From assembly GCA_027069645.1 (NCBI GenBank), contig JALXEI010000356.1, positions 1 to 10,065 of the forward strand: a stretch of DNA of 10,065 nt. Direction: 5' to 3'. Below are positions 1 to 5,953 of the stretch, piece after piece. This DNA comes from Hyphomicrobiales bacterium (lineage in GTDB: Bacteria > Pseudomonadota > Alphaproteobacteria > Rhizobiales > JAKIUO01). Under the pieces are notes generated by a model. It made no database searches, was not told where the DNA came from, and saw nothing but the letters and a program-made list of their open reading frames with translations. A program made the translations under genes and the position numbers. Within the stretch, counting starts at the first letter, position 1. Each line of letters starts with the position of its first letter.

Positions 1-1
1 T

Positions 2-379
2 GTCTGGGTTGTGCATGGCACTGACGGCCTTGATGAATTGACCACAACCGGCAGCACCCGTGTTGCGGAACTGAAAGACGGAAAAATAACCGCGATCACG
101 ATCACGCCACAGGACGCCGGATTGACGCCCGCCGCCCCGGATGACCTGCTTGGTGGCGATGCCGGAGAAAACGCGCAGGCCATAAGAGAGGTTCTGGACG
201 GAAGTCCGGGGGCTTTTCGTGACATTGTCCTGCTCAATGCCGGTGCCGCGCTGGTTGTGGCGGACAAGGCGGACAACATCACCAGGGGAGTCGAATTGGC
301 CACAGAAGCCATTGACAGCGGTGCCGCCCGAACAGCCCTTGAAAAACTGGTGACAATCTCGAACGGGCGAGCCTGCTGA
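2..379 (+). CDS. trpD: Anthranilate phosphoribosyltransferase, C-terminal part (5'-truncated by window edge)
   Basis: TrpD transfers the phosphoribosyl group of PRPP to anthranilate, the second step of tryptophan synthesis, in the cytoplasm. The reading frame is open from base 2 and has no true start inside the window, so about 125 C-terminal residues of a protein usually near 340 are present. Family features visible are the HGxxGLDE segment at the very start, a TTTGST stretch, the GGDAGENAQ segment in which the conserved GG-x-x-x-x-NA pattern lies, and the RDIVLLNAGAAL helix near the C-terminus. The stop codon TGA shares one base with the ATG of trpC (TGATG), which indicates translational coupling in a trp operon. 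Identity is secure; only the truncation limits what can be said. Confidence 0.95.
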   Translation, partial: VWVVHGTDGLDELTTTGSTRVAELKDGKITAITITPQDAGLTPAAPDDLLGGDAGENAQAIREVLDGSPGAFRDIVLLNAGAALVVADKADNITRGVELATEAIDSGAARTALEKLVTISNGRAC

Positions 380-1185
380 TGGCCGATATACTTGATAAAA
401 TCATTACCTATAAACAGGAGGAAGTGGCAGATGAAAAACGCCGGACCTCCCCCTCGCAAATGGAAAGCGATATTGCCGCTGGCAGCCCTGTACGCCCCTT
501 TGCTGAAGCCCTGACGAATACCATAGATGCAGGCCGGTTCGCCCTCATTGCCGAAATCAAGAAAGCCAGCCCTTCAAAAGGCCTGATCCGTGCCGATTTT
601 CACCCCGATCAACTGGCCACAGCCTATGAACAGGGCGGCGCCACCTGTCTTTCAGTCCTGACCGACAGCCCTTCATTTCAGGGACATCCCGACTATCTCC
701 ACCGCGCCCGTGCCTCCTGTTCCCTGCCGGTCCTGCGCAAGGATTTCATGATCGACACCTGGCAGGTCACACAAGCGCGCGCATGGGGGGCCGATGCCAT
801 ACTTGTGATCATGGCCTGCACCAGCGACAACCTCGCCGCCGAGCTGATTGCCTGTGCCCGTGAATATGATATGGACGCCCTCGTCGAGGTTCACAACCGG
901 CAGGAACTGGAGCGCGCTCTGAAACTGGAGGCCAGACTGATCGGCATCAATAATCGCGACCTTGGCACCTTCGAAACGACCCTCGAAACCAGCGAGAAGC
1001 TGGCCCCTCTCATCCCCGGGGACCGTATCATTGTGGGCGAATCCGGCATATTCACTCATCAGGATCTGCAAAGGCTTTCAAAATGCAACATCCAGAGTTT
1101 TCTCGTGGGTGAAAGTCTGATGCGTGCAAAAGACGTTTGTGCCGCGACCCGTACACTCCTTAACGGCGAAGAGACACTGTCATGA
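379..1185 (+). CDS. trpC: Indole-3-glycerol phosphate synthase
   Basis: TrpC closes the indole ring by converting CdRP to indole-3-glycerol phosphate, the fourth step of tryptophan synthesis. The 268-residue product is the usual length of a stand-alone alphaproteobacterial TrpC (not fused to TrpF). The (beta/alpha)8 barrel shows the full set of active-site motifs: IAEIKKASPSKG at about 58-68 (Glu59 and Lys61), LRKDF at 119-123 (general acid Lys121), LVEVH at 168-172 (Glu170), GINNRDL at 189-195 (Asn191) and GESGI at 220-224 for phosphate binding. The start ATG overlaps the trpD stop, and the TGA overlaps the moaC ATG (ATGA), so trpD, trpC and moaC are probably one message with coupled translation. 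Nothing looks damaged. Confidence 0.97.
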   Translation: MADILDKIITYKQEEVADEKRRTSPSQMESDIAAGSPVRPFAEALTNTIDAGRFALIAEIKKASPSKGLIRADFHPDQLATAYEQGGATCLSVLTDSPSFQGHPDYLHRARASCSLPVLRKDFMIDTWQVTQARAWGADAILVIMACTSDNLAAELIACAREYDMDALVEVHNRQELERALKLEARLIGINNRDLGTFETTLETSEKLAPLIPGDRIIVGESGIFTHQDLQRLSKCNIQSFLVGESLMRAKDVCAATRTLLNGEETLS

Positions 1186-1667
1186 GCAAGCAGAAACTGA
1201 CGCACCTCAATAATGCCGGTGAAGCCCATATGGTTGATATCGGCAGCAAGGACATTACCGCCAGAACCGCCACGGCGGCCGGACAAATCATCACCCGTCC
1301 GGAGACCCTGGCGCTGGTCGAGGAAGGCAGGGCACAAAAAGGCGATGTCATCGCAACAGCCCGCATTGCCGGTATTATGGCGGCCAAGAAAACAGCCGAT
1401 CTTATCCCCCTGTGCCATCCGCTTGCCCTCACAAAAGTCAGCGTCGATATCAAACCTGATCGCAACCTTCCCGGCTTTGTCGTCGAGGCGACAACTTGTG
1501 TTTCCGGCAAAACCGGTGTCGAAATGGAAGCTCTTGCCGCCGTCAGCACCACCTGTCTGACCCTTTATGACATGCTCAAGGCCGTTGATCGCGGAATGGT
1601 CATTTCCGACATCAGACTGCTCGAAAAACATGGTGGAAAATCTGGATCCTTCACGGCGAACGGGTGA
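1182..1667 (+). CDS. moaC: Cyclic pyranopterin monophosphate synthase (molybdenum cofactor synthesis)
   Basis: MoaC converts the MoaA product 3',8-cyclo-7,8-dihydro-GTP into cyclic pyranopterin monophosphate in molybdenum cofactor synthesis. The protein has 161 residues, the normal family length. Conserved segments are HMVDIGSKDITARTA at 16-30, LIPLCHP at 74-80 (His79), GVEMEALAAVS at 112-122 (Glu114 and Glu116), and LYDMLKAVDRGM at 128-139 (Asp130, Lys133). Lys53 matches the catalytic Lys51 of E. coli with the same two-residue offset. The C-terminus carries the usual LLEKHGGKSG. It starts inside the trpC stop codon (ATGA overlap). A biosynthetic gene for a different cofactor inside a trp operon is a known alphaproteobacterial arrangement, but the moeA gene that often follows is missing here. 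Confidence 0.97.
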   Translation: MSKQKLTHLNNAGEAHMVDIGSKDITARTATAAGQIITRPETLALVEEGRAQKGDVIATARIAGIMAAKKTADLIPLCHPLALTKVSVDIKPDRNLPGFVVEATTCVSGKTGVEMEALAAVSTTCLTLYDMLKAVDRGMVISDIRLLEKHGGKSGSFTANG

Positions 1668-1684
1668 ATCCCGAAAGAATTTCC

Positions 1685-1713
1685 TTGCAGAACACAATCG
1701 GAACAGTTATGCT
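1685..1713 (+). promoter_or_regulatory. Predicted sigma70-type promoter of lexA
   Basis: A -35 like element TTGCAG (1685-1690) and a -10 like element TATGCT (1708-1713) are separated by exactly 17 bases, about 18 bases after the moaC stop. Transcription would start near 1720, leaving a leader of about 45 bases before the lexA ATG. The LexA box fills most of the spacer, which supports this as the true promoter. This is a prediction from sequence; -10 and -35 matches are moderate. Confidence 0.55.
1690..1704 (+). promoter_or_regulatory. LexA box (SOS operator), GAAC-N7-GAAC
   Basis: The 15 bases GAACACAATCGGAAC are a perfect match to the alphaproteobacterial LexA recognition sequence GTTC-N7-GTTC read on the opposite strand. 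The direct-repeat layout differs from the palindromic CTGT-N8-ACAG box of gammaproteobacteria. It lies between the predicted -35 and -10 of lexA, so bound LexA would block RNA polymerase and give the usual autoregulation with induction on DNA damage. Confidence 0.85.
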
Positions 1714-1765
1714 TCGTTCATGATTTGTCCACATGTGGCCTTTTGCTCGCCAAAGGAAGTTCAAT

Positions 1766-2434
1766 ATGCTGACCGAAAAACAAAAAGACCTGCTGATGTT
1801 CATTCACCGGCGGATTCAGGAAAAAGGTGTTTCGCCTTCTTTTGAAGAAATGAAAGATGCCCTGAACCTCAAATCAAAATCCGGTATTCATCGCCTCATA
1901 ACCGCTCTGGAAGAGCGCGGTTTTATCAAACGGCTGGCACATCGGGCCCGGGCTCTGGAAATTGTCAAATTGCCCGATTCAGCTATCCCCGATACCCCCG
2001 CAGGCGTTGCCGGTTCCGGTCATCAACCTTTTGACCTCACTCATGAAAACGGGGCCAGTATCCCTGTCATGGGGCGTATTGCCGCCGGGGTACCTATCTC
2101 TGCCATTCAGGAGCAAAGTCACAGCGTTGTTGTTCCTCCGGAAATGGTGGCGAACGGCGAGCATTTTGCGCTTGAGGTCAAAGGTGATTCAATGATCAAT
2201 GCCGGTATCCTGGATGGTGATACGGTGATTATTCACAAAACCGCCGCTGCCAATAATGGCGATATTGTTGTTGCCTATATCGTCGAGGAAGAAGAGGCGA
2301 CCCTGAAAAAACTGCGCCGCAAGGGGGGCACGATCGCCCTTGAAGCGGCCAACCCGGCCTATGAAACCCGTATTTATGGTCCCGATCAGGTGGTTGTCCA
2401 GGGCAGGCTTATCGGCTTGCTGCGTCGTTACTGA
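1766..2434 (+). CDS. lexA: LexA repressor, SOS regulator with autoproteolytic peptidase domain
   Basis: LexA represses DNA-damage genes and cuts itself when stimulated by RecA filaments. The preferred start is ATG 1766 (MLTEKQKDLL, the classic LexA beginning), preceded by AAAGGA about 8 bases upstream. An upstream in-frame ATG at 1733 would add 11 atypical residues and lacks support. The product has 222 residues. A winged-helix DNA-binding domain covers about 1-65, with the recognition region around 27-47. A linker follows. The S24 peptidase domain has the cleavage site Ala107-Gly108 in GRIAAGVP, the nucleophile Ser142 in KGDSM, and the general base Lys181 in ATLKKL. All catalytic elements are present, so the protein should be functional. 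It has its own promoter with a LexA box and is therefore not solely dependent on trp-operon transcription. Confidence 0.96.
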   Translation: MLTEKQKDLLMFIHRRIQEKGVSPSFEEMKDALNLKSKSGIHRLITALEERGFIKRLAHRARALEIVKLPDSAIPDTPAGVAGSGHQPFDLTHENGASIPVMGRIAAGVPISAIQEQSHSVVVPPEMVANGEHFALEVKGDSMINAGILDGDTVIIHKTAAANNGDIVVAYIVEEEEATLKKLRRKGGTIALEAANPAYETRIYGPDQVVVQGRLIGLLRRY

Positions 2435-2720
2435 TCCCTTTTCCCTGATTGCCACATTGCCGGATGACAAAACCGGTCAGGGAAGGACAACAGGGCACGA
2501 CAATATGTGTTTCATATCAGGGGGGCTTCAGATTGAGCCGTTTCACGGAAGAAAAACACAAAAGTCCGTTTTCCGGCTCTCCGGGATTGCCTTGCTCATT
2601 CCCTGTCCCACGGAATCATGATGCCCGGCTTTGGTAAAAAATCATGGCGCGGGGCCAAATGCCCCGGATCACTCCGCGCGGTCTCTTCACATCGAAGTGA
2701 ACAAAAAAAAGGCACGTCAC
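2435..2720. other. Gene-free region downstream of lexA
   Basis: I see no convincing gene here on either strand: the open frames are short, lack family motifs, and lack a good ribosome binding site. It contains small inverted repeats: a stem directly after lexA (2441-2484, listed separately), ATATG-N5-CATAT near 2503-2517, CGGGGC-CAAAT-GCCCCG at 2650-2666 and TTCAC-N6-GTGAA at 2686-2701, the last followed by an A-run. None has a U-tract on either strand that would make it a textbook terminator. The stretch separates the conserved trp-moaC-lexA block from the copper operon. Confidence 0.6.
2441..2484 (+). terminator. Stem-loop after lexA, possible transcript end
   Basis: TTCCCTGA (2441-2448) and TCAGGGAA (2477-2484) pair perfectly over 8 bp, and inside this a CCGG/CCGG pair (2460-2463 with 2473-2476) stacks on the right side with an 11-base bulge on the left. 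It starts 7 bases after the lexA stop codon. There is no U-tract after the stem, so it is at best a weak terminator or a 3'-end stabilising structure. Confidence 0.35.
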
Positions 2721-2721
2721 C

Positions 2722-2752
2722 TTGACCTTCCCCTTACAGGAAGCACCACACT
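2722..2752 (+). promoter_or_regulatory. CueR-type copper-responsive promoter
   Basis: TTGACC (-35, 2722-2727) is followed by a 19-base spacer and a weak -10 CACACT (2747-2752). The lengthened spacer is the hallmark of promoters activated by MerR-family regulators, which distort the DNA to realign the two elements. The spacer region contains the dyad CTTCC-N7-GGAAG (2727-2743). The run TTGACCTTCCCCTT is the same as I recall in the E. coli copA promoter, a CueR target. Downstream are a SHOCT protein and a multicopper oxidase, consistent with control by Cu(I) through a CueR/HmrR homologue encoded elsewhere. The right half-site (GGAAGCACC) is less perfect than in copA. Confidence 0.8.
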
Positions 2753-2822
2753 GAACCATAAACTCATAAACTGTTTTGAGCTGTGTTGATTATCTGACAG
2801 AGCCGGGAAGACCACAACAGAA

Positions 2823-2888
2823 CCGGAATCCGAAGTCTCGGGCGGGTTTCCTCTCGTGCTATTCTACCTGCCGAACCGGGGATTCCGG
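2823..2888 (+). promoter_or_regulatory. Inverted repeat in the 5' leader of the copper operon
   Basis: CCGGAATCC (2823-2831) and GGATTCCGG (2880-2888) are perfect 9-base inverted repeats separated by 48 bases, in the roughly 160-base leader between the predicted copper promoter and the first gene. The RNA could fold into a long hairpin that ends about 30 bases before the start codon. Whether it regulates anything is unknown; it may simply stabilise the message. Confidence 0.35.
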
Positions 2889-2920
2889 CTTCTTCATTCG
2901 CCCCCCGGGAGAGAGAGAAC

Positions 2921-3169
2921 ATGATGTGGAACAATATGATGGATGGATTTGGCGGCATTGGCCTGTTTTGGGGACCGATTTTCATGATCGGCATTCCCCT
3001 GCTGATATTATACCTTGTTTTTTCCCTGTTCCGTTCCGCAGCTGGCGGGAATGACACCCGTCATGATTTCCCCGCCCCTTCTGCTCTTGATGTTCTCAAA
3101 ATGCGCTATGCACGGGGTGAGATTGATGAACGTGAATATGAAGAACGCAAAAGAACCCTTCTCAAATAA
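2921..3169 (+). CDS. Small membrane protein with C-terminal SHOCT domain
   Basis: An 82-residue protein whose start ATG (followed at once by a second ATG) is preceded by a purine-rich GGGAGAGAGAG ribosome binding site. Residues 1-12 are Met- and Gly-rich (MMWNNMMDGFGG), about 13-37 form one membrane-spanning helix, 38-53 are a linker, and 54-81 match the short helical SHOCT domain (SALDVLKMRYARGEIDEREYEERK), with its typical ALDVLKxRYARGEI pattern. SHOCT domains are small modules often at the C-terminus of membrane or secreted proteins, with no well-defined biochemical role. As first gene behind a CueR-type promoter and 30 bases ahead of a multicopper oxidase, it is likely copper-induced. The Met-rich end could bind Cu(I), but that is inference. 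Confidence 0.85.
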   Translation: MMWNNMMDGFGGIGLFWGPIFMIGIPLLILYLVFSLFRSAAGGNDTRHDFPAPSALDVLKMRYARGEIDEREYEERKRTLLK

Positions 3170-3199
3170 TTCAAAACACAGCGAAAAGGATCAGTCGGG

Positions 3200-4735
3200 A
3201 TGAACAGACGGCAGTTTGCAAAGGGGCTGATGGCGAGCACAGCCCTGACGGTGCTCGGGGCGTCGCTATGCTTCGACGGCTCTACAACTCCCCTTCTCGC
3301 CCGCCCCGGAGATCCGGCTGAATTGCCTGTGCCGCCGCTGGAACAGGGACGCCTTGAAAATGGCAGGCGGATTTTTGATCTGTCCCTGCAATCAGGATAC
3401 TCGAATTTTCTGCCCGGTCTGAAGACCCCGACACTGGGTGTCAATGGCCCCTATCTCGGCCCGACCCTGAATCTTGCCAATGGTGAAAAAATCGAACTTC
3501 GTGTGACCAACAGGATTGGCGAAAGAACAACCCTGCACTGGCATGGCCTGCATCTCCCGGCCCGCGCCGACGGCGGTCCGCACCAGGTTATAGAGCCTGG
3601 TGAAACCTGGACCCCTTCCTTTACGGTCAAACAAAAAGCGGCCATGTACTGGTATCATCCGCACCTGCTTCATAAAACCGGCCTGCACGCCTATTTTGGC
3701 ATGGCTGGCGCCATCATTGTCAATGACAGGCAAAGCGATAGTGCGGCCCTGCCCGACCGCTATGGCATCAACGACATTCCCGTTGTTTTGCAGGACAAAC
3801 GGTTCAACCGTAACGGATCCCTGCAATATGCCGTTTCCATGCGTGATCGCATGATGGGAATGATGGGTGACGTTATGCTTGTCAATGGCGCCATTGCCCC
3901 CGTGCTTCGCGCAACGCATGGAAAAATTCGCCTGCGTTTTCTCAACGCCTGCAATGCCCGCACCTGTAAACTCGGTTTTGCCGACAATCGGTCTTTTCAT
4001 GTGATCGCCGGTGATGGCAGCCTGCTCCCTGTTCCGATCAAAACAAAGAGCGTGTCGATCTCCCCTGGTGAACGGACACAAATTATCGTTGATGTCAGAG
4101 ATGGCAAGGTGGCAGAACTCGTCACGCTTCCGTTGAACCTCGCGGGACGTGGCAGTATGACGGGCCGCCGTGGTATGATGGGCGGTGGTATGATGAGACG
4201 CATGATGGGCATGACGGGAGATGACGGCCGCTATTTTCGGGTCCTCGAAATCCGTCCCTCGGGTCCCTTGCAACCATCAAACCCTCTGCCTGATCGCCTC
4301 ACCACGCTGCCAGCCCCCGATCTCGACAAGGTCAGTAAAGTCAGGCGTTTTGTCCTCAATATGGGTATGGGACCGATGATGATGATGGGCGGCGGCGGTT
4401 TTACCATCAATGGCCGGTCGATGGACATGGGGCGCATCGATGAGCGCGTGAAACTGGGGGCAACGGAAGTCTGGGAAATCTCCAACACATCTCCCATGCC
4501 GCACCCCTTCCACATTCATGACATCCAGTTTCGCATTCTCGACCGCAATGGCCAGCCACCGCACGGCCCTGAAACCGGCCTCAAGGACACCGTACTGGTG
4601 GGAAGTGGCGAAACCGTGCGCGTCATTGCCACTTTTGATGACTATGCCGACCCGCAACGGCCCTATATGTATCACTGTCATATTCTCGAACATGAGGATG
4701 CCGGTATGATGGGACAGTTCACCGTCGAGGCCTGA
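3200..4735 (+). CDS. cueO: CueO-like periplasmic multicopper oxidase
   Basis: A 511-residue multicopper oxidase expected to oxidise Cu(I) to less toxic Cu(II) in the periplasm, passing electrons to O2. The N-terminus NRRQFAKG followed by a hydrophobic stretch is a twin-arginine export signal, with a likely cleavage near residues 30-36. Three cupredoxin-like domains follow. All copper ligands are visible: HWHG at 113-116, HPH at 153-155, HPFHIH at 435-440, and HCHILEH at 492-498 with axial Met503. The type 1 site is therefore His435, Cys493, His498, Met503. Met-rich stretches at 214-226, 320-338 and 388-396 resemble the Cu(I)-binding methionine segment of CueO. It lies 30 bases after the SHOCT gene and 4 bases before the DUF1566 gene, under the CueR-type promoter. 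The closest role is CueO; a PcoA/CopA-type oxidase is a less likely alternative. Confidence 0.9.
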   Translation: MNRRQFAKGLMASTALTVLGASLCFDGSTTPLLARPGDPAELPVPPLEQGRLENGRRIFDLSLQSGYSNFLPGLKTPTLGVNGPYLGPTLNLANGEKIELRVTNRIGERTTLHWHGLHLPARADGGPHQVIEPGETWTPSFTVKQKAAMYWYHPHLLHKTGLHAYFGMAGAIIVNDRQSDSAALPDRYGINDIPVVLQDKRFNRNGSLQYAVSMRDRMMGMMGDVMLVNGAIAPVLRATHGKIRLRFLNACNARTCKLGFADNRSFHVIAGDGSLLPVPIKTKSVSISPGERTQIIVDVRDGKVAELVTLPLNLAGRGSMTGRRGMMGGGMMRRMMGMTGDDGRYFRVLEIRPSGPLQPSNPLPDRLTTLPAPDLDKVSKVRRFVLNMGMGPMMMMGGGGFTINGRSMDMGRIDERVKLGATEVWEISNTSPMPHPFHIHDIQFRILDRNGQPPHGPETGLKDTVLVGSGETVRVIATFDDYADPQRPYMYHCHILEHEDAGMMGQFTVEA

Positions 4736-4739
4736 AAAC

Positions 4740-5756
4740 ATGGTCAGCACCACAGTAACCGTTTTGCAAACAGGGCTGAAAACCTGTTATGACAGCGACG
4801 GACAGCAAACAGCTTGCAACGGGAGCGGACAGGATGCTGAATTCCAAAGGGGGATAAAATGGAACAACCAGCGATTTGAAGCCGGACAGGCCATTGTCCA
4901 TGACCACCAGACCGGCCTCACCTGGACACAGGATGCCAACCCTGCACAATTCCCCCTTGACTGGACCGAAGCCCTCGCTTTCATTCGAAAAATGAATAAA
5001 AATCGGGCCTTCGGTTACAGCGACTGGCGCTTGCCCAATCGCGTGGAGTTGCGCTCGCTGGTTGACCTTGGCACCACCCGACCGGTCATCTCTCCCGACG
5101 CCCCGTTCAAAAACATCGAGCAAAGCTGGTACTGGAGTTCCACCACCGCAGCCATCAGCCCGGATCATGCCTGGTATATCGAAATGAGTGGCGGACGCAT
5201 GTTCTTTGGTCACAAGCAACAGTTCTTTTTAACATGGCCGGTCAGAGGCAAAAGCAATGGCATATTGCGCAAAAGCGGCCAGACCCGGTGTTATGATGCA
5301 GGTGGACATGTCATCCCCTGTCCAGACAGTGGTCAGGATGGCGAGACACGCTTCGGGGCAGAGTGGCCGTTTCCCCGGTTTGAAGCGCAAGGCGACGACA
5401 TCCACGACAGACTGACCGACCTTGTCTGGTATCGTCATGCCGATCTCTCCAGGGGGCCGGTAAACTGGCAACAGGCCCTCGATACAGTGCAAGATCTCGA
5501 AACGAGCACACAATCCGGATGGCGATTGCCCAATATCAATGAGCTGGAATCACTGGTCGATTGTCAGCGCCATTCCCCGGCCCTGGCTGAAGGACATCCC
5601 TTTTTATCCTTTCACGATACCTGCTGGTCCTCGACAACCAGCCTCTATCAGCCCGACTGGAGTTTTGCGCTTTATTTCAACAAGGGCGCCATCGGCGTGG
5701 GACATAAACGGGCCGCCGGATTCCACGTCTGGCCGGTACGGGAAAAGCGCAGATAA
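4740..5756 (+). CDS. Tandem DUF1566 (Lcl_C-like) protein of unknown function
   Basis: A 338-residue protein built of two homologous units of about 160 residues (about 11-169 and 179-334). Each unit has a CYD-x8-C pair (C16/C26; C184/C194), then SGQD, a TGLTW or TDLVW strand, an (S)(D/G)WRLPN motif (95-100 and 260-265), an ELxSLVD motif, a WSSTT motif (132-136 and 296-300), GHK, and a closing WPVR. WRLPN...ELxSLVD...WSSTT...WPVR is the signature of DUF1566, also seen at the C-terminus of the Legionella collagen-like protein. No signal peptide is visible, although many family members are exported, and no in-frame start exists upstream because only TGG and non-start codons lie between the previous stop and this ATG. 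The gene begins 4 bases after the oxidase stop, with GAGG inside the end of that gene as ribosome binding site, so its translation is likely coupled to it. Function is unknown. Confidence 0.85.
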   Translation: MVSTTVTVLQTGLKTCYDSDGQQTACNGSGQDAEFQRGIKWNNQRFEAGQAIVHDHQTGLTWTQDANPAQFPLDWTEALAFIRKMNKNRAFGYSDWRLPNRVELRSLVDLGTTRPVISPDAPFKNIEQSWYWSSTTAAISPDHAWYIEMSGGRMFFGHKQQFFLTWPVRGKSNGILRKSGQTRCYDAGGHVIPCPDSGQDGETRFGAEWPFPRFEAQGDDIHDRLTDLVWYRHADLSRGPVNWQQALDTVQDLETSTQSGWRLPNINELESLVDCQRHSPALAEGHPFLSFHDTCWSSTTSLYQPDWSFALYFNKGAIGVGHKRAAGFHVWPVREKRR

Positions 5757-5895
5757 TTCCTTGCCCCCGCATCTAGAGATTGAAGCATTGTCCGGATTCG
5801 CAACAATGAAAACCTTCCCTGTTTCCCTCTTTGATTAATCAGTTTTATGAGCGGGTCAATTCATGGCTTGTCGTGCAATCGCATTTTGTCTAAGC

Positions 5896-5924
5896 TGAAA
5901 TTGTTGAAACCAACAAAGTATAAG
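5896..5924 (+). promoter_or_regulatory. Possible promoter with palindromic operator upstream of the TRAP genes
   Basis: A perfect inverted repeat TTGTTG-AAAC-CAACAA (5901-5916) sits directly in front of a -10 like TATAAG (5919-5924). A weak -35 candidate TGAAAT (5896-5901) is 17 bases upstream of the -10. The likely start of transcription near 5931 leaves a short leader that carries the ribosome binding site GAGAGG (5941-5946). A dimeric regulator binding the dyad would block the promoter. No regulator gene is in the window. Confidence 0.4.
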
Positions 5925-5953
5925 AAACAAGAACTTCAGCGAGAGGAAAACAA

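Noticed and set aside
1059..1697. Open frame of 212 codons on the - strand across trpC and moaC
   Set aside because: It lies opposite two fully conserved enzymes, shows no family motif and has no convincing start site; it is a by-product of the codon bias.
1729..1738. Perfect 10-base palindrome CCACATGTGG in the lexA leader
   Set aside because: It lies downstream of the predicted transcription start and matches no LexA box; a short palindrome of this kind can occur by chance.
2340..2637. Two overlapping small open frames at and after the end of lexA
   Set aside because: One overlaps lexA widely, neither has a good ribosome binding site or a recognisable domain, and the translated sequences look like random coding.
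2647..2679. GC-rich inverted repeats (CGGGGC-CAAAT-GCCCCG and GCGCGG/CCGCGC) as a terminator
   Set aside because: No U-tract follows on either strand and the two pairings compete; kept only as a note on the gene-free region.
2776..3054. Open frame of about 92 codons in the copper operon leader, running into the SHOCT gene
   Set aside because: It starts at a non-ATG codon without a ribosome binding site and overlaps the well-supported SHOCT protein in another frame.
3392..4273. Long open frame (293 codons) on the - strand opposite the multicopper oxidase
   Set aside because: Its His-rich product results from the ATG codons of the Met-rich oxidase read backwards as CAT. It has no recognisable domain, while the + strand carries every copper ligand of a known family.
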